Positions 15,045 through 23,722 of a stretch of DNA of 64,000 nt are shown here, piece after piece. The number at the start of each line of letters is the position of its first letter. Position 1 is the stretch's first letter. Location: the NCBI GenBank assembly GCA_964526785.1, contig CAZGMJ010000002.1:124001-188000 (forward strand), read 5' to 3'. Under the pieces are notes generated by a model. It made no database searches, had not been told where the DNA came from, and saw nothing but the letters and a program-made list of their open reading frames with translations. Position numbers and translations under genes: made by a program. Source of the DNA: CAZGMJ01 sp964526785 (GTDB taxonomy: Bacteria; Planctomycetota; Phycisphaerae; Sedimentisphaerales; Anaerobacaceae).

Positions 15045-15689
15045 ATGGATGACAGACCCGAAGTTATGGAGGACAAAGCCGGATCGGTCCGCGCCAGAGA
15101 CAATGTCTTCGCTGCGGAGAAGATAGAGCGGGTTCGCTATAAGCCGCAGGGCGCCACGCTCGACGCACTGCTGGCAACCCTTGCGCAGATGGACTATTGC
15201 GGCGCGATTGTCGGACCCGAAGGCTCGGGCAAGACGACGCTCCTGGAAGACATGGCAGCGGCTCTGGAGGATCGCGGCCGGCCTGTGAGGATGGTGTTCG
15301 TCAACGATACGAGCCCGATGACATGGAAGTCGTCCCGCGAACTGCTCACGCAGATCGACGCCCGGCAGGTGGTCCTGCTCGACGGTGCCGACGCGATCAG
15401 CCGGATGACGTGGCCCGCGCTCAAACGCGGCATACTGCGAAAAGCCGCGGGACTGGTCGTTACCACCCACAAGCCCGGCCTGATGCCCACGCTGATCGAG
15501 TGCCAGACGACCCCCGCCCTGTTTCGTCGGATTGTGGCCGAGGTTGCCGGTAGCGACAGGGCGGTGCGTCCGGCCCTGCTCGATGAGGTTTACCAGCGGC
15601 ACAACGGCAACATCCGAGAGGCACTGCGGGAATTGTACGACCTCAGCGCCGACCCCGCCACGCGGCAAATACTTACCGTCGATCGCTGA
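15045..15689 (+). CDS. P-loop ATPase of unknown role
   Basis: A 214-residue soluble protein with Walker A GPEGSGKTT near residue 60 and a Walker B-like strand ARQVVLLDGADAIS near residue 107. It then has AGLVVTTHKPGL, a sensor-like strand, and a helical end DEVYQRHNGNIREALRELYDL that resembles the lid of AAA+/STAND ATPases. The first 40 residues are hydrophilic. The ribosome site is weak. Its end overlaps the end of the sulfite reductase gene on the other strand by 17 bp. It does not match a known housekeeping ATPase that I can name. Confidence 0.65.
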   Translation: MDDRPEVMEDKAGSVRARDNVFAAEKIERVRYKPQGATLDALLATLAQMDYCGAIVGPEGSGKTTLLEDMAAALEDRGRPVRMVFVNDTSPMTWKSSRELLTQIDARQVVLLDGADAISRMTWPALKRGILRKAAGLVVTTHKPGLMPTLIECQTTPALFRRIVAEVAGSDRAVRPALLDEVYQRHNGNIREALRELYDLSADPATRQILTVDR

Positions 15690-17025
15690 TCGACTGCTGA
15701 CGCTCGGAAATCCACGAGACGATCGTTTTCGGGACCTGCTCGGCCGGCGCCGTCGCCAGCGGCTGTGCAAGCCGGTCGTTCGTCCCGTTGCCGCCGCCTG
15801 TCAGAATCCGATAGTGCTCTGCGGGCTGGCCGTCGCGCTTGCGGAGCATTCCGACCAGGCCGATATCCGCCGCCGCGCTGTGCGCACAGCCGTTTGGACA
15901 CCCGCTGATGCATATCTTCACGTTCGCCGGGATCCTGCCTCGCAGTTGCTCGCGAATACGGTCGGCGCCCTCCCAGCAATCGACCAGTCCGCGCGGGCAC
16001 GTGCGCGAACCCGGGCACGCAATGATTACGGGATTCTCCTCGTACTCAGGCAAAGGGCCGGGCAGGCTGACGGACTCGCGGCCGTATAACTCGAGTCCGT
16101 GTTCGAGATTGATGCGCAAGGTCAGCGCCGCCGGTTCGCAGACATCGGCCAGCAGCAAAGCCTCATCCGGATCTATGTTGCCGTTGGGCAGTTGCAGCCG
16201 ATGGACTCGGCGCGCGTTCTTCTTCACCCTCGCCGGCGTCACCCGCGGCCACGTCCGGCTGGCCTTCTTACGCTGGAATCGTTCGCTTAGTTCCGCCTTG
16301 AACGCCTCGTCGCCGAATCGCTCTCGAATATGACGAAATCGCGCGCGCCTGCGATTCTCCCTGTCTCCGTGTTGTGCAAATAATTCGAGGGCCGCCAGGC
16401 AAAGCGGCTGAACCTCAGTCGGCGACAGGCCCCGATACAGTTCGATGCCCAGAGCGGGCTTTGCCCCAAGCGAGCCGGCCCCGATCGCCGTGAACGCGCC
16501 TTCGGATTCCGCGACGAAGCCCAGGTCGCTTATCCACGGCTTGGCGCAGTTGTTCGAGCAGCCTGAGAAACTCACCTTGAATTTTCGCGGCAGGTCCGCA
16601 GCCGTCTCGTCTGTCTCAAGGATCCGACGGACCTCCTGAGCAAGAGGCAGCAGATCGAACCCCTTCTTCCCGAATTCACAACCCGGACAAACCGTGACGT
16701 TGCGAATCGAATCGCCGCACGCCCCCAGCGTAGGCAGTTCCACATCGGCCAGCGTCTTCTGAACGGCTGTGACATCCGATTCGGCAATGTCGTGCAGTTC
16801 GATGTCCTGCCGGGTCGTCAGGTGCAGAGGAAAGCCGCCGGCGTAATCTCTCGCGATGTACGCCAACTGCCGCCACTGCGCCCAGTCGATCCGGCCGGCG
16901 AATACCTTGATCCTCTGCATATACTTCCCGTCCTGCTTCTGCGGATATACCCCCAGAATGCGATGCACCCCCGATTGCGGGACGCGCATTGCATCCTGCG
17001 TATCAGACTGTCTTCTGCCGGTCAT
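15673..17025 (-). CDS. sirohaem-dependent sulfite (or nitrite) reductase
   Basis: About 450 residues. Two ferredoxin-like and two sirohaem/4Fe-4S domains are recognisable: FSGCSNNCAKPWISDLGF in the first half, and the cluster ligands CPGSRTC then CISGCPNGC (C-x5-C ... C-x3-C) in the second. These are the ligands of the coupled sirohaem/4Fe-4S site. RDYAGGFPLHLTTRQDIELHDI near the start is a conserved substrate-site block. Start ATG 17025 follows the APS reductase stop by 4 bp with GAGG before it. The pairing with APS reductase under an Rrf2 regulator makes assimilatory sulfite reduction more likely than nitrite reduction. Confidence 0.85.
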   Translation of the reverse strand: MTGRRQSDTQDAMRVPQSGVHRILGVYPQKQDGKYMQRIKVFAGRIDWAQWRQLAYIARDYAGGFPLHLTTRQDIELHDIAESDVTAVQKTLADVELPTLGACGDSIRNVTVCPGCEFGKKGFDLLPLAQEVRRILETDETAADLPRKFKVSFSGCSNNCAKPWISDLGFVAESEGAFTAIGAGSLGAKPALGIELYRGLSPTEVQPLCLAALELFAQHGDRENRRRARFRHIRERFGDEAFKAELSERFQRKKASRTWPRVTPARVKKNARRVHRLQLPNGNIDPDEALLLADVCEPAALTLRINLEHGLELYGRESVSLPGPLPEYEENPVIIACPGSRTCPRGLVDCWEGADRIREQLRGRIPANVKICISGCPNGCAHSAAADIGLVGMLRKRDGQPAEHYRILTGGGNGTNDRLAQPLATAPAEQVPKTIVSWISERQQSISDRR

Positions 17026-17029
17026 CGCG

Positions 17030-17752
17030 CTACCTCGCCTGCACAGTTGTCTTGAGAGGTCTGGTGTGTATGCCGCATTCGCCCCCGCATTTGCTGGTTC
17101 CGATCCACCGACCGGCCCGCTCGTCTGCGCCCAGCGAGATCTTGGTGCACGGACCGCAGCCGAGCGACCGATATCCAAGGGAGTATAGCGGATTGGTGTC
17201 CACCTTGTTGAGTGCGAGGTATTGCCATATCTCCCGCTCGTACCAGATCAAAATGGGATTGAGCTTGATCAGGCCCGGGTCGCGCTGTTCGACTTCCTTG
17301 AAGTCCGTGCGGGTCCGGCCCTCGGTGCACCGCAGACCGGTCACCCAGCAGGCCACGTCCATTTCCTCCACGGCCTGTCGGGTCGGTACCACCTTGAGCG
17401 TATCGCAGCAGCGGTCCGGATCCGTGCGATACAACTCGTCCGGAATCTCCGCGTCGTTTTTGAATACCTTGAGCTCAGGGTACTTGGCCACCTGTTCGTG
17501 CATGAAACGTACGGTCTCGACCGGCTTGAACCGCGTCGTGACGATAAATCCGCGAATCTTCGGACTCACCCGTTTGGCGAGGTGCCAGACCGCCACCGAG
17601 TCCTTCCCAAGACTGTTCGCTACGACGAGGCTGTCGCCGTATTTCTCATACGCTGCCCGAATCAGTTCCAGCGAACGTTCGACTTTCTGAGCATAATTCA
17701 ACCCTGTAACCAACTGTGCGACATCATCTGTAAGTAGATCTTCCAAAGCCAT
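17030..17752 (-). CDS. cysH: adenylylsulfate (APS/PAPS) reductase
   Basis: About 240 residues, starting MALEDLLTDDVAQL. The nucleotide-binding SLGKDSVAVWHLA loop, CWVTGLRCTEGRTRTDF and the two cysteine pairs DRCCDTLK and GCGPCT are seen. The Cys-Cys ... Cys-x-x-Cys set binds a 4Fe-4S cluster and marks the APS-using type rather than the cluster-free PAPS type. A third cysteine set near the end (SKCGGECGIH) is also typical. It reduces activated sulfate to sulfite for the next gene. ATG 17752 is chosen over a TTG at 17767. Confidence 0.92.
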   Translation of the reverse strand: MALEDLLTDDVAQLVTGLNYAQKVERSLELIRAAYEKYGDSLVVANSLGKDSVAVWHLAKRVSPKIRGFIVTTRFKPVETVRFMHEQVAKYPELKVFKNDAEIPDELYRTDPDRCCDTLKVVPTRQAVEEMDVACWVTGLRCTEGRTRTDFKEVEQRDPGLIKLNPILIWYEREIWQYLALNKVDTNPLYSLGYRSLGCGPCTKISLGADERAGRWIGTSKCGGECGIHTRPLKTTVQAR

Positions 17753-17782
17753 CGAGTACCCTTTCAATAGAGATAATTAGGT

Positions 17783-18004
17783 TTAGATCTGGTATTCCGG
17801 TTCCTTCATCTTCCCGAACCTCACTCTGTTCCAGAACCGCTCATGGAGATAAAACGCGCCGATTTTCACTGCGGTATCCAGCAGGCCTATCTGGGCGGCC
17901 AGTTCCATGCTCCCTGTCAAGATCCAGGCGACACCGCATGTAACAATGGTGCCCCCGGTTCGCCAGGTGACCGCTTTGACAATGCTCCGATAGTGCGTTT
18001 CCAA
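17783..18004 (-). CDS. DUF2061 small membrane protein
   Basis: A 73-residue protein starting with TTG at 18004 (LETHYRSIVKAVTWR). The start is supported by AAGGAG eight bases upstream. One or two membrane segments (TIVTCGVAWILTG and IGLLDTAVKIGAFYLHE) and the ending ERFWNRVRFGK fit the DUF2061 family. Such proteins often sit with sulfate-assimilation genes. It lies between the Rrf2 regulator and APS reductase, 30 bp before the latter's start, and is probably in one operon with it. Molecular role unknown. Confidence 0.85.
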   Translation of the reverse strand: METHYRSIVKAVTWRTGGTIVTCGVAWILTGSMELAAQIGLLDTAVKIGAFYLHERFWNRVRFGKMKEPEYQI

Positions 18005-18017
18005 GTGACCGCTCCTT

Positions 18018-18060
18018 GTATTTCAGTATTCCTATTGGTTTAGTATGGTATTGTCCCAAA
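18018..18060 (-). promoter_or_regulatory. probable promoter/operator between Rrf2 gene and DUF2061
   Basis: The 76-bp gap upstream of DUF2061 contains, on the minus strand, TTGGGACAATACCATACTAA followed by ACCAATAGGAATACTG. The ATACC/GGAATA-like half-sites around AATAGG resemble the AT-rich dyads bound by CymR-type Rrf2 regulators. The position before the sulfate-reduction genes fits. No exact consensus match is claimed. Confidence 0.3.
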
Positions 18061-18080
18061 AAAAAACTTCTTCCCATATC

Positions 18081-18533
18081 TCAGATAACGTAGTTCGGTA
18101 TGTATTTGCGATCTGCAGCGCGGTCGTATGCGACCAGATCTGCAAGCGTCGTCGTATCCGCAACATCAGCAACGGCTGCGTTAAGTTCCTGCCAGAATCT
18201 GGCAAAAGCAAAGTCGCCTGGATGGCCGCTGGGACCGCCAAAGGTCGGATCAGGGTCCGGCTTGCTGCCCTGCACGTATCGCAGGATATCGCCCACGGCG
18301 ATCTTGTGCGGTGCGCTGGCCAGAACATAACCGCCCTCGGCACCGCGTCTCGAATCGAGAAAAGAGGCCCGCCTGAGTTCCGAAAGAATCACCTCAAGGA
18401 AGCGCGACGGTATACCCTGGGAGTCCGCAATTTGCCGGATATTGACGGGAGCCTCGCTATTGCGATAAGCCAGTTCAAAAAGGGCTCGCAGAGCGTATAT
18501 GCACTTCTTTGATATCGCAAAGTTAATTGCCAT
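18081..18533 (-). CDS. Rrf2-family regulator, probably of sulfur/cysteine metabolism
   Basis: 150 residues. The N-terminal winged helix has MAINFAISKKCIYALRALFEL, PVNIRQIADSQGIPSRFLEVIL and RGAEGGYVLASAP, all classic Rrf2 blocks. The three clustered cysteines that hold the Fe-S cluster in IscR and NsrR are absent; the only cysteine is near residue 12. It is thus more like CymR, which acts with cysteine synthase. It is the first gene upstream of DUF2061, APS reductase and sulfite reductase on the same strand, so it most likely controls sulfate reduction. Confidence 0.88.
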   Translation of the reverse strand: MAINFAISKKCIYALRALFELAYRNSEAPVNIRQIADSQGIPSRFLEVILSELRRASFLDSRRGAEGGYVLASAPHKIAVGDILRYVQGSKPDPDPTFGGPSGHPGDFAFARFWQELNAAVADVADTTTLADLVAYDRAADRKYIPNYVI

Positions 18534-18850
18534 GCTGCATTATCCTAACTGTTGCAAGAAACAAGAGAACAACCTCACTAACCAGATCGGGATGTAGAGT
18601 ATTATCGTTTGTATCGGGGTTTGGTTCAACTGTTTTCTTGATGTTTTCTATAGAATATCCGTGACGGAAGATGGCGCCTGCACGTAACCCCTTTCCCTGT
18701 AGAGGGTAACGTAGATTAGAAAAAATGCTTCTGTTGCGTGCACGGCACAGAGAGAAACTGCTTTACACAGGCGGCGGGCAAGTATAGGATATGAAAGTCG
18801 AGCATTAGTGGCTTGACAGATAAGGGTTTGCAATAAAAGGACTTACGGGT
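18534..18850. other. intergenic region between divergent Rrf2 and dnaE genes
   Basis: 317 bp with no gene that I can support. It should hold the promoters of the Rrf2 gene and of dnaE. TTGACA near 18813 followed by an A-rich CAATAAAAGGA before the dnaE start is a possible dnaE promoter, but the spacing is not good. Confidence 0.4.
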
Positions 18851-21800
18851 ATGGACCACGGAGGATTCACACACCTGCACCTGCACAGCCAGTATTCGCT
18901 GCTCGACGGGGCAATCTCATTCGAGAAACTCCTCGATCGTTGCGCCGAGTTGAAGATGGAGGCTGTCGCTGTGACCGACCACGGCAATATGTTCGGGGCG
19001 GTCGAATTCTATACCAAGGCGATGGCGGCGGGCATCAAACCCCTTCTGGGTATCGAGACGTATATCGCCCCCGGCAGCAGGCACGATCGCACGAAGACGA
19101 GCATCTCGGACGCGGCGTACCACCTCATCCTGCTGGCCGAGAACAACGCCGGATACCGCAATCTCCTTAAACTGGCCAGCGCCGCTTACACCGAGGGTTT
19201 CTACTATCGTCCGCGGATCGATAAAGAGATTCTGGCGCAGTGCAATGAAGGTCTGATCTGCGCTACAGCGTGTCTCAAAGGCGAGGTGCCGGCCGCCGTG
19301 GCAGCCGGCAATATGCAGGCCGCAAAAAAGGCAGCCGAGAGTTATGCCGAGATATTTGGTCCTGACCGATTCTTCCTTGAACTCCAGCGGCACGAAGGCG
19401 ATGTCCCGGACGTCTGCGAGGGCCTGATCGACCTGGCAAACGAGATGGGGCTGGGTTTGATCGCGACGAACGATGTGCATTTTCTAAGTGCGGACGACTA
19501 CGATGCCCACAACTGCCTCTGCGCAATCAGCACCGGCAGACTCGCGGACGATCCGGACCGTCTGGTCTATCCGCCCAACGTATATCTCAAGGGGCCGGAC
19601 GAAATGCGTTCGCTCTTTCCCGAGGCGGCACAGGCGTGCGACAACACAATGGCCATCGCCGAGCGGTGCGATGTCGAGATCGATCTCAAGACGCAGCACG
19701 CGCCGCGATTCGAGCCCCAAGACGGTTCGAGCCCGGAGGCGTATCTTACGAAGCTGTGTTACGAAGGGGCGGAGAAACTCTACGGGCAAATTACGCCGCA
19801 GATCAAAGAACGCCTCGAACGCGAACTCGAAGTAATTCAGTCCAAGGGCTTTTCGAGTTACTTCCTCATCGTGTGGGATTTCTGCAGATACGCGCATGAA
19901 CACAATATCCCGCTCGGAGCAAGAGGTAGTGGCGTCGGTACGATCGTCGGTTACTGTCTCGGACTTTGCGATGTCGACCCGATTCGATACGACCTGCTGT
20001 TCGAGCGGTTCATGGACCCGCAGAGAAATGAGATGCCCGATATCGATATCGACATCTGCCAGGCGCATCGGGCCCAGATCATCGACTATGTACGTCAGAA
20101 GTACGGCCAGGTCGCGCAGATTATCACGTTCGGGACGATGAAGGCCCGGGCCGTGATTCGCGATGTCTGCCGGGTGCTTGGCGTGCCTCTGGCCGAGGCG
20201 GACCGCCTGGCCAAGCTCGTGCCGGCCACGCTCGATATGACGCTTGATAAGGCGTTGGAAACCGAGCCCGAACTGCAGAAGGCCTACGACGAAAACGAGC
20301 TGACCAGGCGCGTCATCGACGTGGGACGCAAGCTGGAAGGCCTGGCACGCCACGCATCGGTTCACGCGGCGGGTGTGGTGGTCGCAGATGAGCCTCTGAC
20401 GAACTTCATACCGCTCTACAAGGCGGCTGGTTCGGACGACATTATCACGCAGTTCGAAGGCCCGATGGTCGAGAAGGTCGGGTTGCTCAAGATGGACTTT
20501 CTCGGTCTCAAGACGCTCAGCGTGCTCGAGCGGGCGCGGCAACTGGTGCGCGATATCCACGGTGTGGATCTCGACCTGGAAGCGTTGCCTCTGGACGACA
20601 CCAGGACATTCGAGTTGTTCAGCGATGGGCGCACGAAGGGCGTGTTTCAGTTTGAATCGGGCGGCATGCAGAACCTGCTGATGAAAATGCGGCCGGACCG
20701 CATCGAGGACTTGATCGCGGCCAATGCGTTGTATCGCCCCGGACCCATGATCCTGATTCCCGACTACATCGACCGCAAGCACGGGGCGAAATGGTCGCTG
20801 CCTCACCCGATCATGACCGAGGTGCTCGAGGAAACCTATGGCATCATGACCTACCAGGAACAGGTCATGCGGATCTGTAATCGGCTCGGCGACATACCGC
20901 TGCGGGAAGCATACAAGCTGATCAAGGCTATCAGCAAGAAGAAGGCCAAAGTGATTGCCAAGGAGCGAGAGCGGTTCATCGCCGGCTGCGTGGACAAGGG
21001 CCTGACCGAGAAGCAGGCCGAGCAGATTTTTGAGCTGATCGAGCGATTTGCGGGATACGGCTTCAATAAAAGCCATTCGACGCGTTATGCATTTGTCGCC
21101 TATCAGACCGCATACCTCAAAGCGCACTGGCCCGTCGAGTTCATGGCCGCCCTGTTGACCTACGAGCGGGACAATACCGATAAGGTGGTGGATTACATCG
21201 GCGAGTGTAAGGAAATGGGCATCGATATTCTGCCGCCGGATATTAACGCCAGCGGGGCCGATTTCACGCCTATCTACGAAGATAGCGGGGAGCATGACGG
21301 CAGACGCGGCGTAATCAGCTTCGGCCTGGCGACGGTCAAGGGCGTTGGAATCAAGGCGGTCGAACATATCATCCGCGCCCGCGATAAAGTCGGCGAGTTC
21401 AGGAGCCTCTTCCATTTCTGCGAGAACGTCGATCTCCGCGCGGTCAATAAGCAGGTCCTCGAAGCACTGATTAAAGCCGGAGCATTTGACAAACTCGGTG
21501 GAAACCGCCATCAGATGCTGGCCGGACTCGAGCAGGCCATGGAAGTCGGAACGAGCCTCCAGGCCGATATCGCCAGCGGGCAGATGAACTTCTTCGGCCA
21601 GTCGGGCGAAATCGACTATTCCGAAGATCAACAGCGGTTGCCTAACGTACCGCCCTGGCCCGAGCAGCAAATGCTGACCTACGAAAAACAGGTTCTGGGT
21701 TTCTATGTCACGAGCAATCCGCTGAGCCAGCATGCCGAGATCATCGACATCTACTCCACGCACAACAGTTCCCAGTTGGCGGACGCCTCTCCGGACCGGG

Positions 21801-22306
21801 AGATCGTGATTGGCGGCATGATCGGCAAGATCCGATACAACCTGACGAAGAACGGCAAGAACGCCGGAGCGAAGATGGCGGTCTTCGCGCTGGAGGATTT
21901 GCAGGGACAGGTGGAGGTCGTGCTCTTTCCCCGCAAGTTGAGCAAGTACGCCGAACTTGTCGTGGAGGATACGGTCATCTTCGTGCGAGGCAACGTCGAT
22001 TTTCGCCGCGAGCGGCCGAATGTGCTTGCTTCGGAATTAATAACGCTCGACGCCGCTCAGGAGCGAATCGGCGGCAGGGTTCGCATTAGTTTGGAAGCCG
22101 ATGACGTTACGGAAGATCGCGTGATGCAGATCAAGACGCTGTGCGAGCATCACAGGGGAACGAGCCCGCTCTATGTCGCCGTTTGTACGGATAAAGGCAA
22201 GGTCTTTGCGACGGCCGACAAGAGCCTGTGTGTCAATCCGAACCTGGAGTTCTGCAGGAAGATCAAGCGGTTGGTCGGTGCAGGCAATTTCCAGCTTACG
22301 CAGTAA
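18851..22306 (+). CDS. dnaE: DNA polymerase III alpha subunit
   Basis: The replicative polymerase, 1151 residues, full DnaE length. The N-terminal PHP domain has FTHLHLHSQYSLLDG and VTDHGNMFG with intact metal ligands. The catalytic palm has RGSGVGTIVGYCLGL, MPDIDIDIC (catalytic aspartates) and GLLKMDFLGLKTL. The fingers carry GVFQFESGGMQNLL, NALYRPGPM and MTYQEQVM. GFNKSHSTRYAFVAYQTAYLKAHW precedes the helix-hairpin-helix part, and an OB fold (IVIGGMIGKIRYNLTKNGK) is near residue 990. AAAAGGA stands before ATG 18851. The gene is a single transcription unit with a small exported protein downstream. Confidence 0.98.
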   Translation: MDHGGFTHLHLHSQYSLLDGAISFEKLLDRCAELKMEAVAVTDHGNMFGAVEFYTKAMAAGIKPLLGIETYIAPGSRHDRTKTSISDAAYHLILLAENNAGYRNLLKLASAAYTEGFYYRPRIDKEILAQCNEGLICATACLKGEVPAAVAAGNMQAAKKAAESYAEIFGPDRFFLELQRHEGDVPDVCEGLIDLANEMGLGLIATNDVHFLSADDYDAHNCLCAISTGRLADDPDRLVYPPNVYLKGPDEMRSLFPEAAQACDNTMAIAERCDVEIDLKTQHAPRFEPQDGSSPEAYLTKLCYEGAEKLYGQITPQIKERLERELEVIQSKGFSSYFLIVWDFCRYAHEHNIPLGARGSGVGTIVGYCLGLCDVDPIRYDLLFERFMDPQRNEMPDIDIDICQAHRAQIIDYVRQKYGQVAQIITFGTMKARAVIRDVCRVLGVPLAEADRLAKLVPATLDMTLDKALETEPELQKAYDENELTRRVIDVGRKLEGLARHASVHAAGVVVADEPLTNFIPLYKAAGSDDIITQFEGPMVEKVGLLKMDFLGLKTLSVLERARQLVRDIHGVDLDLEALPLDDTRTFELFSDGRTKGVFQFESGGMQNLLMKMRPDRIEDLIAANALYRPGPMILIPDYIDRKHGAKWSLPHPIMTEVLEETYGIMTYQEQVMRICNRLGDIPLREAYKLIKAISKKKAKVIAKERERFIAGCVDKGLTEKQAEQIFELIERFAGYGFNKSHSTRYAFVAYQTAYLKAHWPVEFMAALLTYERDNTDKVVDYIGECKEMGIDILPPDINASGADFTPIYEDSGEHDGRRGVISFGLATVKGVGIKAVEHIIRARDKVGEFRSLFHFCENVDLRAVNKQVLEALIKAGAFDKLGGNRHQMLAGLEQAMEVGTSLQADIASGQMNFFGQSGEIDYSEDQQRLPNVPPWPEQQMLTYEKQVLGFYVTSNPLSQHAEIIDIYSTHNSSQLADASPDREIVIGGMIGKIRYNLTKNGKNAGAKMAVFALEDLQGQVEVVLFPRKLSKYAELVVEDTVIFVRGNVDFRRERPNVLASELITLDAAQERIGGRVRISLEADDVTEDRVMQIKTLCEHHRGTSPLYVAVCTDKGKVFATADKSLCVNPNLEFCRKIKRLVGAGNFQLTQ

Positions 22307-22600
22307 ACGCGGCTGCAAGGGAGGGGCGACCCCCGGCACAGGATGCCCCATCGTGAGCCGTTGCAGGAATTCCTTATGCGCGGATGTGGTTTCGCAGACC
22401 AATGCAGGGAACCGGCGGCAGGTTCGTGCATGCATTCTGAGGGACCAGGCTGCGAGTGCCCGCACCGATGGGCAAACTTGCCATTTAAGGCATAATCTGA
22501 TATGGACATATCGATGTATAGACGTTCGACTGCTGGTGTGTAAGCCCAGGAGAAATGCCTGGACAGGCCTTATTGATGCCGAGTGCAAGGAGTGCAGAAA
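22307..22600 (+). other. gap between dnaE and small exported protein
   Basis: About 290 bp. No credible gene or known RNA signature seen. GGGGCGACCCCC just after the dnaE stop (near 22322-22335) can form a short GC hairpin that might end dnaE transcription. Confidence 0.35.
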
Positions 22601-22957
22601 ATGCGAAATCTAACTAGGTTCAGAGTAATGATAGGCGTGGTTCTGCTATCCATTCTGCTTCTGGTGGGAAATGGATGCATCGGTGGAGGGCAGTTTCGCG
22701 ACAACGGCCTGCCCGCGAAACGGTATCTGGTCGGCGGAGGATTCGATATCGAGTGGGTCGCTCCGAAGGCAGGCACCGCGCATTTGGTGGAGGAGACGAC
22801 CGGCAGAATTGTCCAAAGCAAGTTCCTCAAAGAAGGCGATGTGTTCGACTTGTCTATGGGGCTCGACCCGGTTGAGTTCAAAGAGTTTTTCGGCATCGAC
22901 ATGGGTGATGCACAGTTCTCTTTGTACTTCCTCCCCTCGGAATTCGCGGACGAATAA
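22601..22957 (+). CDS. small exported/lipoprotein-like protein, unknown
   Basis: 118 residues. The N-terminus MRNLTRFRVMIGVVLLSILLLVGNGC is a signal peptide with a cysteine right after the hydrophobic stretch. The residues before the cysteine (VGNG) are not an ideal lipobox, so lipidation is uncertain. The mature part (DIEWVAPKAGTAHLVEETTG) is a short beta-rich domain with no family I know. ATG 22601 is chosen because AAGGAG lies eight bases upstream. It precedes tmk. Confidence 0.6.
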   Translation: MRNLTRFRVMIGVVLLSILLLVGNGCIGGGQFRDNGLPAKRYLVGGGFDIEWVAPKAGTAHLVEETTGRIVQSKFLKEGDVFDLSMGLDPVEFKEFFGIDMGDAQFSLYFLPSEFADE

Positions 22958-23032
22958 GGCTGTCGTTCAGCGTCTGACACGGTGGCAGGGTGCGGAAATT
23001 CGCCCGGCTATGGCCGGCGTGGCGGTATCGCA

Positions 23033-23683
23033 ATGAAGGAATCGCACTTGAAAGATAAAGGCCTCAAAGAAAAACTGCACGGTGCGTTTATTGTACTGGA
23101 TGGCCCTGACGGTTGCGGCAAGAGCACGCAGTCGCGACTCCTGACTGATTGGCTCAATGACAATGACGTTGAGACCGTCGGCTTTCGCGACCCCGGTGGC
23201 ACGACTATCGGCGAACAAATACGTACGATTCTGCTCAGTCCGGCACATGACGCCATGGATACGCGAACCGAATTGCTGCTGTATATGGCCGCGAGGGCGC
23301 AACTCTGGAGAGAGAAAATCGCGCCTTCGCTGGAAGCAGGCAGGTGTGTCGTCCTCGACCGATGGCTGTCGAGCACGTGTGCGTACCAGGGATACGCCGG
23401 TGGTTTCGGCCTGGACGCGGTCGTTGCGATGGCGGAAGACTGTCTGGAGCGGGCCTGGCCCGATCTAACGGTTGTGCTTGACATAGATACGCAGGCGGCG
23501 ATGGGACGGCTCGATCGCCGGTTGGATCGCATGGAAGCTAAGGGCCAGGAATATCACGGCCGGGTGCGCCAGGGCTTTCTGGAACTGGCGAACAGGCGGA
23601 AAGACTTCATCGTCGTGGACGCCGCCCGGGAAATTGAGCACGTCCACGCGGAAGTGCTCGCCTGCATCAGGAAGTGTTTTTGA
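23033..23683 (+). CDS. tmk: thymidylate kinase
   Basis: Phosphorylates dTMP to dTDP. About 216 residues. The P-loop FIVLDGPDGCGKSTQSRLL, the DR(Y/W) motif VVLDRWLSSTCAYQGYAG, the dTMP-site FRDPGGTTIGEQIR and the LID-region RRLDRMEAKGQEYHGRVRQGF are recognisable. ATG 23033 gives a 20-residue hydrophilic extension before the usual start. It heads the tmk-holB-ricT-metG series. Confidence 0.93.
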   Translation: MKESHLKDKGLKEKLHGAFIVLDGPDGCGKSTQSRLLTDWLNDNDVETVGFRDPGGTTIGEQIRTILLSPAHDAMDTRTELLLYMAARAQLWREKIAPSLEAGRCVVLDRWLSSTCAYQGYAGGFGLDAVVAMAEDCLERAWPDLTVVLDIDTQAAMGRLDRRLDRMEAKGQEYHGRVRQGFLELANRRKDFIVVDAAREIEHVHAEVLACIRKCF

Positions 23684-23722
23684 AACGATTATCACCGCAT
23701 GAAGAAGCGGCGGGCGGACGAT

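Noticed and set aside
18648..18833. Small minus-strand gene upstream of dnaE
   Set aside because: No ribosome site or recognisable sequence.
19484..21763. Long minus-strand frame inside dnaE (759 codons)
   Set aside because: Antisense shadow of dnaE, which is certain.
22307..22600. SRP RNA or other structured RNA after dnaE
   Set aside because: The conserved SRP core (GGUCAGG...GGAAGG..AGCAGCC) is absent; only a short hairpin is seen.
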